DNA of 64,000 bases from an uncultured Gemmiger sp. (GTDB lineage Bacteria; Bacillota; Clostridia; Oscillospirales; Ruminococcaceae): assembly GCA_944388175.1 (NCBI GenBank), contig CALXHR010000007.1, forward strand, positions 1 through 64,000. Reading direction: 5' to 3'. A program made the position numbers and the translations under genes. A model generated the notes under the pieces. The model searched no databases. It was not told the DNA's origin and worked only from the letters and a program-made list of their open reading frames with translations. Positions 1 through 7,256 of the stretch are shown piece by piece. Position 1 is the stretch's first letter; each line of letters starts with the position of its first letter.

Positions 1-1
1 G

Positions 2-157
2 CCGATGAAGCAGATCCAGGAATGGCTGGGCCACAGCGATATTTCCACCACGGCCAACATCTACGCCCACCTGGACTGCCAGTCCAAGCAGCTAAGCGCC
101 GCCACGATGGAGCAGGCGCTGCCGCTGCCGGAGGAACTGCCGGAAAAACGGTGGTGA
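2..157 (+). CDS. Tyrosine recombinase (integrase), C-terminal fragment
   Basis: The reading frame is open from the window edge and gives the last 51 residues of a phage-type integrase. The stretch LGHSDISTTANIYAHL is the classic end of the tyrosine recombinase catalytic domain: the LGH box followed about ten residues later by the nucleophilic tyrosine (in NIYAHL). Enzymes of this family excise and integrate mobile elements, often at tRNA genes. A tRNA-Ser with a duplicated half lies about 700 bp downstream, so this gene is probably the integrase of an element that uses that tRNA, or a relic of one. The N-terminal part is outside the window, so activity cannot be judged. Confidence 0.75.
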   Translation, partial: PMKQIQEWLGHSDISTTANIYAHLDCQSKQLSAATMEQALPLPEELPEKRW

Positions 158-169
158 TCCTGCACGGAT

Positions 170-730
170 TCAGAGCGCGAGTTCCCGACGCAACTCGGTG
201 AGCCATGCGGGCGGGGTATCGGTGGCGGGCAGCAGTTCGCCGTTGCGGTAGAAAGCCACCACCCGGAAGCCGTTGTCGTTGTCATAGAACGTCGCTTCGT
301 TGCACAGCGGCAGCAGCTTGCCCAGATCCCGGAAACGCCGGGCAAACCGGCGCTCCACATCGCGGGTCGGGATGTCGTGGCCGCCGCGGGCCACCCGGTT
401 GGCAATGCGGCGCACCGATTCCTCGGCCGTGTCCAGGCCGACATAGTACAGCCGCACGGTATATCCTTTGTCCCGGGCCGCGCGGGCCATCTTGCGGGAG
501 AAACCGCCCGAAAGGGTGCTTTCCTCGGTAAAGTCGATCTCCCGGGCCAGGCAGTCCTGCAATTTGGCCACAGCCGCCTGGCCGCCTGCGTACTCGTCGC
601 CGCCGTATTGGGCCGTCAGCTTATCCGGGTCAACGATCACGCCCAAATCGTCAAGGCAATCCTTTAAAACGCCGGACAGACTGCTCTTGCCTGCCCCGTT
701 GACCCCACCTACGATGGTAAATGTCGGCAT
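170..730 (-). CDS. Zeta-toxin-like P-loop kinase
   Basis: A 186-residue protein starting MPTFTIVGGVNGAGKSS; the Walker A motif GGVNGAGKSS occupies residues 8-17. The start is fixed by a strong ribosome-binding site, GGAGGAAGC, four bases upstream; the frame is open further up but runs into the tRNA gene. The compact size, the N-terminal P-loop and the downstream FTEESTLSGG segment resemble Zeta-like kinases, which phosphorylate UDP-GlcNAc or other small molecules. No Epsilon-type antitoxin gene is next to it. Its position between an integrase tail and a tRNA suggests mobile-element cargo. It could instead be a harmless small-molecule kinase of the same fold. Confidence 0.65.
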   Translation of the reverse strand: MPTFTIVGGVNGAGKSSLSGVLKDCLDDLGVIVDPDKLTAQYGGDEYAGGQAAVAKLQDCLAREIDFTEESTLSGGFSRKMARAARDKGYTVRLYYVGLDTAEESVRRIANRVARGGHDIPTRDVERRFARRFRDLGKLLPLCNEATFYDNDNGFRVVAFYRNGELLPATDTPPAWLTELRRELAL

Positions 731-789
731 GATGCTTCCTCCATCCAATGTAACGGTGCCTATCTTACTTCTTTGTCGCAAAAAGACAA

Positions 790-817
790 GGGGCAAGGAC
801 GTTTCCGTCCTTGCCCC
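790..817 (-). terminator. Terminator downstream of tRNA-Ser
   Basis: A perfect 12-bp stem (GGGGCAAGGACG against CGTCCTTGCCCC) with a 4-base loop is followed on the minus strand by TTGTCTTTTT. It lies directly after the tRNA 3' end. Confidence 0.85.
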
Positions 818-823
818 CGCATC

Positions 824-912
824 TGGCGCAGCGGGAGGGATTCGAACCCTCGTGTGGTTGCCCACAAACTGATTTCGAGTCAGCCCCGTTATGACCGCTT
901 CGATACCGCTGC
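824..912 (-). tRNA. tRNA-Ser (anticodon CGA)
   Basis: A complete class II tRNA. The acceptor stem pairs GCAGCGG with CCGCTGC, followed by discriminator G and an encoded CCA. The anticodon loop is CTCGAAA (anticodon CGA, reading UCG), the long variable arm is TGTGG-GCAA-CCACA, and the T arm is GAGGG-TTCGAAT-CCCTC. The long variable arm supports serine. Its 5' half (873-912) is duplicated exactly at 1063-1102, and the nearest good promoter lies beyond that duplicate, so the tRNA is probably transcribed through the half copy. Confidence 0.93.
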
Positions 913-1062
913 TTATTCTATTGTCCCGCACACGCCTGCACGCACTTTGGAAAAATGCGAGATTTCGGTGCAAGATACCTGTGTTTTGCGTAGGGTGCGA
1001 CACCCCACAAGGCCCGCTGTCAAGCCATCCTTGCCGGACAAACCGGCCAGCACGCCGCAGTT

Positions 1063-1102
1063 TTTCGAGTCAGCCCCGTTATGACCGCTTCGATACCGCT
1101 GC
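1063..1102 (-). repeat. Exact 40-bp duplicate of the tRNA-Ser 5' half (att-like scar)
   Basis: Bases 1063-1102 are identical to 873-912, covering the tRNA from its first base to the anticodon loop. Beyond the anticodon the sequence diverges completely. The 150 bp between the two copies (913-1062) has no convincing gene. This is the arrangement left by site-specific integration at a tRNA gene, with the promoter-proximal half still attached to the native promoter. Confidence 0.85.
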
Positions 1103-1137
1103 CTATTTTCTTTTGCCGCGCTTGCGGCGTACAGCCT

Positions 1138-1166
1138 ATTATAGCAGACGCGGCGCGGCGTGTCAA
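1138..1166 (-). promoter_or_regulatory. Strong promoter of the tRNA-Ser locus
   Basis: On the minus strand a perfect TTGACA (1161-1166) and a perfect TATAAT (1138-1143) are separated by 17 bases. The start point would fall about 30 bp before the half tRNA, consistent with this being the original tRNA promoter. Confidence 0.85.
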
Positions 1167-1252
1167 ATGCAAATCGCGCGCGGCGCGGCGTTGCCACACC
1201 CGGCCGCCGCCCTGCGTTTGCGCCCGATCCACTCCGGCCCGCCCCGGCCCGC

Positions 1253-1771
1253 TTAAAACAGCCGCTGTTTCTGGGTCGGCTGGGGGTCAAAGGGGGTGTC
1301 CTCGTGGTGGCGTCGGATGAACACCTGCCGCGTCTTTTCGGTCATGCTGCGGCCGTTGTGCTTGGGCACCGTGTAGAACGTGCGCGAGATATCGTAATAC
1401 CCGCGCAGGTGCTGCACCAGGTACTGCGCCACGGCGGGCAGGCAGTCAGTGTCCTCGATATTCTCATAGTTATAGTCGCCGTACAAAAAGGCGATCTCGT
1501 CGGCGTCGGTGTACAGCGTGATGGCCGCCTCGTCCAGCAGCACCTCGCGGATGACGCTTTGGTGCAGCCCGGCGGTGCCGCACTCGGCCGCCAGCTTGGC
1601 CGCGCGCGGGCGCTGGGCCAGTGGCACGCTTTGGGGGTCGAGTTTTTCGGTGCCGCGCTGGCCGATCTCCAGCAAGATATCGCGCATCATGCGGCTTTCC
1701 ACCAGCGGGCGGATGCGCTCTTTGGCGCGGGCTTGTTCGGTTTTATTCTGGATCGCGGCGATCAGGCCCAT
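1253..1771 (-). CDS. Hypothetical protein (172 aa)
   Basis: The protein begins MGLIAAIQNKTEQARAKER; AAAGGAGG lies a few bases upstream of the ATG, so the longer open frame is not needed. It is soluble, mixed-charge and has no signal peptide, membrane segment or motif I recognise. It has its own promoter at 1811-1840 and appears to be a single-gene unit. I do not assign a function. Confidence 0.7.
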   Translation of the reverse strand: MGLIAAIQNKTEQARAKERIRPLVESRMMRDILLEIGQRGTEKLDPQSVPLAQRPRAAKLAAECGTAGLHQSVIREVLLDEAAITLYTDADEIAFLYGDYNYENIEDTDCLPAVAQYLVQHLRGYYDISRTFYTVPKHNGRSMTEKTRQVFIRRHHEDTPFDPQPTQKQRLF

Positions 1772-1810
1772 ACCGGGCGCCTCCTTTGCCGAAATTTGGG
1801 GTACGCCCCC

Positions 1811-1840
1811 AGTATAGCACACCGCGCGCGGCGGTGGCAA
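1811..1840 (-). promoter_or_regulatory. Promoter of the 1253-1771 gene
   Basis: TTGCCA (1835-1840) and TATACT (1811-1816) on the minus strand with an 18-base spacer. Confidence 0.7.
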
Positions 1841-1852
1841 GCGGGCGGGCGC

Positions 1853-1880
1853 ACAAAAAATGCCGCGCTTCCTGCGCGGC
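1853..1880 (-). terminator. Terminator after the ECF S-component gene
   Basis: GCCGCGC and GCGCGGC pair across an AGGAA loop and are followed on the minus strand by ATTTTTT, about 35 bp after the stop codon. Confidence 0.85.
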
Positions 1881-1913
1881 GGTTTTGCGGCGGACGGGGC
1901 TGCGCCCCGGCCT

Positions 1914-2465
1914 TTACCCCTCGGCGTGGCGGAAGCGCAGGACGCCGGTGCGGTCCAGCGCGACCATGACAGCGGGGATCAGCACCAGCTGCAGCGCGAT
2001 GCCCGGCACGGCGCTGAGCACCGCGCCCGACAAAAACGCCTGCAGCGTGAACGCGTTGCCGGCCATGCCCAGCAGCACGACTTCGGCCACCGCCCACACC
2101 AGGCGGCCGCCGACCATGGCGGCCAGCAGGCTGGCGTACAGCGCGCCCCAGCCCTGTTTGGGCAGGCGGGCGTACACCAGCCCGATGATGAGCCCGTAGG
2201 CGGCCAGCTCAAACGCCATGGCCAGCGCGTTGGGGTACATGGGCGGCGCGCCGAACAGCAGCGAGCGCAGCAGCGGCGCGGCAAAGCCGACGCCCAGCCC
2301 GTACTGCCAGCCGCAGACAAGGCCGCAAAACAGCACGGGGATGTGCATGGGCAGCAGCATGTTGCCGATGGCCGGGATCCCGCCCGTCACAAAGGGCAGC
2401 ACCAGGGCCAGCGCCAGAAACAGCGCCGCCAGCACAAGGGTATGGGTCTTTTTTTGGGTCGTCAC
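1914..2465 (-). CDS. ECF transporter S component
   Basis: A 183-residue, very hydrophobic protein with about six membrane segments. The IGNMLLPMHIPVLFCGLVCG block (residues 33-52) is typical of substrate-binding S components of energy-coupling-factor vitamin transporters. S components dock on a shared EcfA/A'/T module, which is not in this window, so this is a group II (solitary) subunit. The ligand cannot be read from the sequence. A 155-bp leader with two AGGAA-loop hairpins separates it from the upstream kinase gene; GAAAAGGAGGGG is the ribosome-binding site. Confidence 0.8.
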   Translation of the reverse strand: MTTQKKTHTLVLAALFLALALVLPFVTGGIPAIGNMLLPMHIPVLFCGLVCGWQYGLGVGFAAPLLRSLLFGAPPMYPNALAMAFELAAYGLIIGLVYARLPKQGWGALYASLLAAMVGGRLVWAVAEVVLLGMAGNAFTLQAFLSGAVLSAVPGIALQLVLIPAVMVALDRTGVLRFRHAEG

Positions 2466-2620
2466 AGGGGACCCCCCTCCTTTTCAAAAAGTGGTTCCGG
2501 CGCGGCCCTTCCTGGGCCGCTGCTGCCTTCCTGGCTTTTTGCAAAGGGACCGGTTGTACCCGGCAGGGCGGCGCGTTCTGCCAAAAGCAGGCTGCGCCCC
2601 CGCCCGATACCGTTTTTATT

Positions 2621-3214
2621 TTACACCGTCAGCGCGGTGGTGTCCAGCACAAAATCGCAGGTCGCCTCGGGGTGCGTCGCGGCAAGGTAGGTTTCCTCCA
2701 GCGGGATCCAGCGCGCGGCAAAGGCGGCAAAATGCGCGCCCTCGCGCTGCTGCAGCCGCGCGCGCTGGCAGGCGGGCGCGCAGGTCAAAAACACGCGGCA
2801 GGCAAACGGCACGTCCAGCGCGGGGTGCAGCGCATAGCTGCCCTCTACGATGGTCAGCGGCCGGGGCGGCAGCGTTTGGGGCGGCTGCAGCGCGCCGGTG
2901 CGGCAGACATACGCGCGGCAGGCGGCGCTTTGCCCGGCCAGCAGCGGGGCCAGTACCTCGGCGCGCAGGCGGGCAAAGTCCATGTTGGCGCCGGGCTGGC
3001 GTTCCCACCCGGGGCGGCGCTGCGCCGGCGGCAGGTAGAAATCGTCCATATGCACGAGGTTACAGCCCATCTGCGCGGCCAGCCAGGCCCCCAGCGCCGA
3101 CTTACCGCTGCCGCACCGCCCGTCGATGGCCAGCAGCGCGGGCTGCGGGCCTGCGGCCAGCGCACGGGCGGCCGCCAGCACCGGCGCGGCGGCCGCAAAC
3201 AGCGTGCCGCTCAT
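2621..3214 (-). CDS. Uridine kinase-like P-loop NTPase
   Basis: A 197-residue protein with Walker A DGRCGSGKS (residues 31-39) and an HMDDFYLP motif about 25 residues later, the pattern of the uridine kinase/phosphoribulokinase family, where the second motif helps bind the substrate. TIVEGSYALHP resembles the family's Walker B region. These enzymes phosphorylate nucleosides, pantothenate or similar small molecules. The ATG overlaps the stop codon of the upstream gene (ATGA), so the two are translationally coupled. Confidence 0.75.
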   Translation of the reverse strand: MSGTLFAAAAPVLAAARALAAGPQPALLAIDGRCGSGKSALGAWLAAQMGCNLVHMDDFYLPPAQRRPGWERQPGANMDFARLRAEVLAPLLAGQSAACRAYVCRTGALQPPQTLPPRPLTIVEGSYALHPALDVPFACRVFLTCAPACQRARLQQREGAHFAAFAARWIPLEETYLAATHPEATCDFVLDTTALTV

Positions 3215-3642
3215 GCTTCGAGCGCCCGCAGGGCGAGCGCGGCGGCGCTTTGCAGGTAATCCTCCAGCCGGCAATCCTGCGTGCCGGCGACCTGCACGCC
3301 GCAGTGCGACGAGGGGACGAGGATCTTCTCGGCCCCCGCGCCCGAGACCGCCGCCGCCATTCTGGGCGAGACCTCGCCCAGAATGCCGTTGGCCAACACC
3401 ATGCCGATGGGCCCCACGATGACGTCGGCCCGGGCGGCATTGTAGACGACGGCGTTTTCGCCGGTGGCGCCGCGCGGCGCGCCGGCCTTGAGCATGGCGT
3501 TGGTGGCCAGCACGTTGGTGCCCACGGCCAGCAGGTCGCAGTCCGGCGGCAGGGCCGGGGCCAGCCGTTTGATCAGCTGCGCGCCCATGCCGCCGCCCTG
3601 GGCGTCCAGGACGAGCAGCAGGCGGCGGTTGGTGTGTTTCAT
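3211..3642 (-). CDS. DUF3842 family protein
   Basis: A 143-residue protein starting MKHTNRRLLLVLDAQGGGMG; the DAQGGGMG loop near the N terminus and the later VGPIGMVLANGILGEVSP block match the clostridial DUF3842 family, a nucleotide-binding-like fold of unknown role. The start was chosen for the GGAGG sequence just upstream. It overlaps the downstream kinase gene by 4 bases. Confidence 0.75.
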   Translation of the reverse strand: MKHTNRRLLLVLDAQGGGMGAQLIKRLAPALPPDCDLLAVGTNVLATNAMLKAGAPRGATGENAVVYNAARADVIVGPIGMVLANGILGEVSPRMAAAVSGAGAEKILVPSSHCGVQVAGTQDCRLEDYLQSAAALALRALEA

Positions 3643-3750
3643 AAAAACCTCCTGTGCAGGGATGGTGGAAAGCGGCCGGCGGCAAGGCCCTGCCGCGCAG
3701 AACGCAAAAAAGTGCCCGCGCCCCGGCCCCACCGCGCGCCACAACAAAAA

Positions 3751-3772
3751 GCGCGGCCTTTGCAGGCCGCGC
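3751..3772 (-). terminator. Terminator after the ferredoxin gene
   Basis: An 8-bp GC stem (GCGCGGCC/GGCCGCGC) with TTTTTGTTGT following on the minus strand. Confidence 0.85.
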
Positions 3773-3789
3773 GGCGTTTGGCTTTTTGC

Positions 3790-3957
3790 TTATTCAGCCT
3801 GGATCGCGCCGGTGGGGCAGACACCCTCGCAGGCACCGCAGTCAACGCAAGCAGAGGCGTCAACCACAGCCTTGTCCTCCATGCTGATCGCACCGACGGG
3901 GCAGGTGTCAACACATGCACCGCAAGCAACGCACTCGCTGGAAACGGTATGAGCCAT
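3790..3957 (-). CDS. 2[4Fe-4S] ferredoxin
   Basis: A 55-residue clostridial-type ferredoxin. Two CxxCxxCxxxCP motifs are present: cysteines 9, 12, 15, 19 and 37, 40, 43, 47, enough to bind two [4Fe-4S] clusters. It acts as a cytoplasmic low-potential electron carrier in anaerobes, for example for pyruvate:ferredoxin oxidoreductase. ATAAGGAG precedes the ATG, the gene has its own promoter and terminator, and so it is monocistronic. Confidence 0.95.
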   Translation of the reverse strand: MAHTVSSECVACGACVDTCPVGAISMEDKAVVDASACVDCGACEGVCPTGAIQAE

Positions 3958-4065
3958 CGTGAACTCCTTATCTCCGTGCTGAATGTACTCCCCTGGCCGG
4001 CCCTGCACGGCTGCGCCCCGGCCCGGGTTCCACAGCGGTATCTAGCTGCCTGCTGCGTTATACCC

Positions 4066-4094
4066 AGTGTAGCACATTGTATAAAAATTCGCAA
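4066..4094 (-). promoter_or_regulatory. Ferredoxin promoter
   Basis: TTGCGA (4089-4094) and TACACT (4066-4071) on the minus strand with a 17-base, AT-rich spacer. It gives a leader of about 100 bases. Confidence 0.7.
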
Positions 4095-4147
4095 GTGCCA
4101 TATCTTGAAAAAATCCGGCCGGCAGGCGCTACAAGCTGCGGTGGGCG

Positions 4148-4987
4148 TTATTTCTTTTCCTCGTCGGGGGTTTTAGGCACGCGCTTGCCGCCGCGCAGGT
4201 AGACGCACTCGCTGCGTTTGTAGACGCGCGGGGCCAGGCTCTCGACGTTGGAGCGGACTTTCAGCGTGCCGGCCACGACGTTGACCTCGACGACGGTGCC
4301 CTCGCCGTCCGGCGTGCGCACGACGCTGCCGGGCGTGGGCGTGATGGAGTTGAGGTACTCGTAGCTTTTTTGCTCATACGCCAGGCAGCACATCAGGCGG
4401 CCGCAGGCGCCGCTGATCTTGGCGGGGTTCAGGCTTAACCCCTGCTCCTTGGCCATCTTGATGGACACCGGCTGGAAGTTTTTCAAAAACCGGCTGCAGC
4501 AAAACGGCTGCCCGCACAGCCCCAGGCCGCCCAGCATCTTGCTCTCGTCGCGCACGCCGATCTGCCGCAGTTCGATGCGGGTGTGGAACTGCGCGGCCAG
4601 GTCCTTGACAAGGTCGCGGAAATCGACGCGGTTGTCGGCCGTAAAATAGAACACCAGCTTGCTGCGGTCCAGCGTATACTCGGCGTCGACAAGCTTCATT
4701 TTCAGCCCGTGGGCGGCGATGCGCTGCTCGCACAGCTGGTAAGCCTGCTGGACGTCGGCGCGGTTCTGGCGCATGCGGCGGATGTCGACGGCGTCGGCGA
4801 CGCGCAGCACCGGCTTGACTTCGCGCGCAAAGCCCGGCACTTCGTGCGCGGCGCGCACGACCTCGCCGCACTCGGTGCCGCGGGCGGTGGTCACGACGAC
4901 GTAGTCGCCGGCGCGTACCTCGAACCCGGCAGGGTCAAAGTAGTATGCGCGGCCGTTTTCTTTGAATTTTACAGAGATGACTTTCAT
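4148..4987 (-). CDS. ricT: RicT (YaaT) PSP1-domain Fe-S regulatory protein
   Basis: A 279-residue PSP1-family protein. Two cysteine clusters are visible, CGQPFCC (C158, C163, C164) and CGRLMCC (C195, C200, C201), as in RicT of Bacillus, where the RicA-RicF-RicT complex binds Fe-S clusters and helps RNase Y process mRNAs. It is the last gene of darA-holB-ricT, the same order as yaaQ-yaaR-holB-yaaT in Bacillus but without yaaR. A short gap of about 65 bp separates it from holB. Confidence 0.92.
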   Translation of the reverse strand: MKVISVKFKENGRAYYFDPAGFEVRAGDYVVVTTARGTECGEVVRAAHEVPGFAREVKPVLRVADAVDIRRMRQNRADVQQAYQLCEQRIAAHGLKMKLVDAEYTLDRSKLVFYFTADNRVDFRDLVKDLAAQFHTRIELRQIGVRDESKMLGGLGLCGQPFCCSRFLKNFQPVSIKMAKEQGLSLNPAKISGACGRLMCCLAYEQKSYEYLNSITPTPGSVVRTPDGEGTVVEVNVVAGTLKVRSNVESLAPRVYKRSECVYLRGGKRVPKTPDEEKK

Positions 4988-5054
4988 AGCGTTTTCCCAA
5001 TCTATCGTTCAGTTTCCTGCCGTGCGGGGCAGCCGCCCCTTTTGGCGCAACGCG

Positions 5055-5972
5055 TCAGGCAATTTGCGCCGCCAGCACGGCCGTGCCCAGGCGCAAATTG
5101 CCGTTGGCTTTGGCGGCGCGGCGCGCTTTGGCCGCGGCGCGCAGCACGGCGGCCGCCGCCGCGGGCGTCAGGCCGCCGCACTCGCTTTGGCCGTAGGCGG
5201 GGCGGCGCAGCACGGCGCTGCACAGCTGGTCCAGCTGCCACAGCAGCGCCAAAAAGCCGTCGCGGTCACGCTCGTACTTGGTCAGCAGCGCCAGCGCGCG
5301 GTAGGTATCGTTTTGGGCGGCGTAGCCGCACAGCGTTTTGGCCTGCGCCAGCGCCGTGCGCTGCGCGGCGTCGGTGTGGGCGCGCAGCGCGGTGCCGATG
5401 TGCCCCTCGTACAAAAAGGCCAGTTCCTCGGCCAGGGGGGCCGGCAGGCCGCGGCGGCGCAGCTCGGCCGCGCAGGCCGGGCCGGGCACCGGGGCCAGCG
5501 TGTAGGCCGCGCAGCGGCTGCGGATGGTGGGCAGCACGGTGGCGGCGCTGGTGGCCGTGAGCAGGAACAGCACGCCGGCGGGCGGTTCCTCGACGATTTT
5601 GAGCATGGCGTTGGCCGACGCGCCGTTCAGATTCTGCGCGCCGTAGATGAACAGCACGCGGCCCGCCGCGTCGGTGGACAGCGCCGAGTGCTGGATCGCT
5701 TCGCGCGCTTCGCGCACGCGCTTGACGGGGATCTGGCCGGACGCGCCCTCGCCCCGCAGGGCCAGGCATTCGCTGTCGGCCCCGGCCAGCACGGCCTCGG
5801 CGTGGGGGCCGCCATCCGGGTACAGGTAGTCGGCGGCCAGGCAGCGCGCGGCAAAGCCCGCGCCGCAACCCGCTTCCCCCACCAGCAACACGGCATGCGG
5901 CAGCCGGCCGCTGCGCAGCGCGGCGGCCAGCGCCTGTTTGAGTTCGTCGTTACCGGCCAGACGGTCCAGCAT
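5055..5972 (-). CDS. holB: DNA polymerase III subunit delta-prime
   Basis: A 305-residue clamp-loader subunit of the AAA+ class. LPHAVLLVGEAGCGAGFAA is the P-loop region; GEAGCGAGF lacks the usual GK(S/T), as expected for delta-prime, which does not need to hydrolyse ATP. The ANAMLKIVEEPPAGVLFLL and TIRSRC segments are the sensor/arginine-finger region shared with DnaX. ATG 5970-5972 overlaps the darA stop by one base; a GTG one codon upstream is an alternative start. Confidence 0.93.
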   Translation of the reverse strand: MLDRLAGNDELKQALAAALRSGRLPHAVLLVGEAGCGAGFAARCLAADYLYPDGGPHAEAVLAGADSECLALRGEGASGQIPVKRVREAREAIQHSALSTDAAGRVLFIYGAQNLNGASANAMLKIVEEPPAGVLFLLTATSAATVLPTIRSRCAAYTLAPVPGPACAAELRRRGLPAPLAEELAFLYEGHIGTALRAHTDAAQRTALAQAKTLCGYAAQNDTYRALALLTKYERDRDGFLALLWQLDQLCSAVLRRPAYGQSECGGLTPAAAAAVLRAAAKARRAAKANGNLRLGTAVLAAQIA

Positions 5973-6295
5973 CACAGCTTTTCAAAGCGCTCGACGTTGG
6001 TGACGATGACGGTAGCCCCGCCGACGGTGACTTCCATCGGCATGGCGCTCTCGATGCCAAAGCCCATGGTGGCGGTGCCGGGCACGATCTCGGTGCGCTG
6101 CTTGCAGAACTGCGAGATCACGCCGATGCAGTCGTCGACGCGCTCATCCTCGGTGCAGATCAGCAGCGTCATGTTGCCGGCCATCAAAAAACCGCCGGTG
6201 GTGGCCAGCCGCGTGACGTAGAACTTGTGCTTGACCAGCTCGTTACAGACCACGCGGGAATCCTCTTTGTTGACGATGGCAGTGATGAGTTTCAT
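5972..6295 (-). CDS. darA: DarA, cyclic-di-AMP receptor (PII-like)
   Basis: A 107-residue DUF970 protein starting MKLITAIVNKEDSRVVCNEL, with the GGFLMAGNMTLLICTED core of the PII-like c-di-AMP receptor family (DarA/PstA). It binds c-di-AMP as a trimer; its downstream targets are unsettled in Firmicutes. It is the first gene of a tightly overlapping unit with holB. The 227 bp upstream hold a multi-hairpin repeat. Confidence 0.92.
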   Translation of the reverse strand: MKLITAIVNKEDSRVVCNELVKHKFYVTRLATTGGFLMAGNMTLLICTEDERVDDCIGVISQFCKQRTEIVPGTATMGFGIESAMPMEVTVGGATVIVTNVERFEKL

Positions 6296-6325
6296 AAAGG
6301 CATTCCTCCCTTACTTTGTAACCAA

Positions 6326-6522
6326 GAAATTTTAAATCCGTCTCCATCGGCGGACATGTGCCGACGATGGAGACACCACCAGGGAAATTTACCCCAAAAT
6401 TGTGTGCGAGGAGCCCGCGACGAGTGCGCGGTTTTGGGGTAAATTTTGTCGAAGGGGCATCCAAAGGGGGAAATAGCCGCGTTAGGCACCGCCGTGCGCG
6501 GCTGTTGCCCCCTTTGGGAGCG
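6326..6522 (-). repeat. Multi-hairpin intercistronic repeat, copy 1
   Basis: About 200 bp between the rhomboid-like gene and darA that match 37291-37606 in inverse orientation. Three inverted repeats are visible: GTCTCCATCG/CGATGGAGAC, AAATTTACCCCAAAA/TTTTGGGGTAAATTT and CCAAAGGGGG/CCCCCTTTGG. Base changes between the two copies keep the first stem paired. Read in the direction of transcription it has the same orientation as the other copies. Confidence 0.85.
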
Positions 6523-7164
6523 TCAGCGACGGTTATTCCAGTCGCGGCGGCGTTTGTAGCCGCCGATGGCGTCCTTGCACCACTGGAACACCTCGGGGCC
6601 GAGGAAGGCCAGGAAGCCCGCCAGCCCCAATACCAGGCTGAGACGGGCGCGCATACTGGCGGTGAGGAACTCCACCACCCAGACGAACAGCTCGAACCAG
6701 CCGAGGTATTTCATTTTAAACGGGATGATGCCGAACAGCAGCACGCCCTGGTCGGGCCAGAGCCAGCAGTAGGCGAACAACATGCTGAGGTAGATGGCAG
6801 ACGGCGACGCCGCGCCGGTGAGCAGGCAGCCCGCCCACGCGCCCACCATGCCCAGCGCGATGAACAGCGTCATGCGGAAATCGCCCCAGAAACGGGTGAG
6901 GGCGTTGCCGATCCAGAAATAGAACACAAGGTTCAGGATGCCCAGGAACCCGCCCAGCCAGATCGGCTGAAACAAAAAGGTGACGAGCCGCCAGATCTGG
7001 CCGTGCAGCAGGCTGGCGCGGTCCAGCGAGATCAGGGCGGAAAACTTCCAGTTGATGATGAGGATGATGAGCCCGGCAGCCAGCTGGCCGATCATGAGCG
7101 CGTTGACAAGGTTGGGGATGCCGTAACGCCCGTAGCGGCGTTCCAGCTTATCGATCCAGTTCAT
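6523..7164 (-). CDS. Rhomboid-like membrane protein
   Basis: A 213-residue protein with about six hydrophobic segments starting near residue 25 (LMIGQLAAGLIILIINW). HGQIWRLVTFLFQP and LNLVFYFWIGNALTRFWGDF resemble the core of the rhomboid superfamily. The catalytic GxSG serine motif and the later catalytic histidine are not evident (GAASPSAIY is the nearest), so it is probably an inactive rhomboid relative, perhaps a membrane chaperone or scaffold. GGAGGG precedes the ATG at the right distance. It lies between the decarboxylase gene and darA, all on the minus strand. Confidence 0.7.
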   Translation of the reverse strand: MNWIDKLERRYGRYGIPNLVNALMIGQLAAGLIILIINWKFSALISLDRASLLHGQIWRLVTFLFQPIWLGGFLGILNLVFYFWIGNALTRFWGDFRMTLFIALGMVGAWAGCLLTGAASPSAIYLSMLFAYCWLWPDQGVLLFGIIPFKMKYLGWFELFVWVVEFLTASMRARLSLVLGLAGFLAFLGPEVFQWCKDAIGGYKRRRDWNNRR

Positions 7165-7256
7165 GGGGTGGGCCCTCCGTAGCATGTGTAAAAGATATAC
7201 GGGTTTATTGTACCATTTTTGCCGGGGCTGTGCAACCGTTCCCTGTCGAAACGCGG

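Noticed and set aside
1-1102. Intact prophage or integrative element at the left end
   Set aside because: Only an integrase tail, one kinase gene and att-like repeats are seen; no structural, replication or transfer genes in the window.
2500-2560. A GGAAGGCAGCAGC string on the minus strand resembling the SRP RNA apical motif
   Set aside because: The 5' partner strand (CAGG-type) is missing and the flanks do not pair into the long SRP hairpin; it is better explained as two AGGAA-loop hairpins in a leader.
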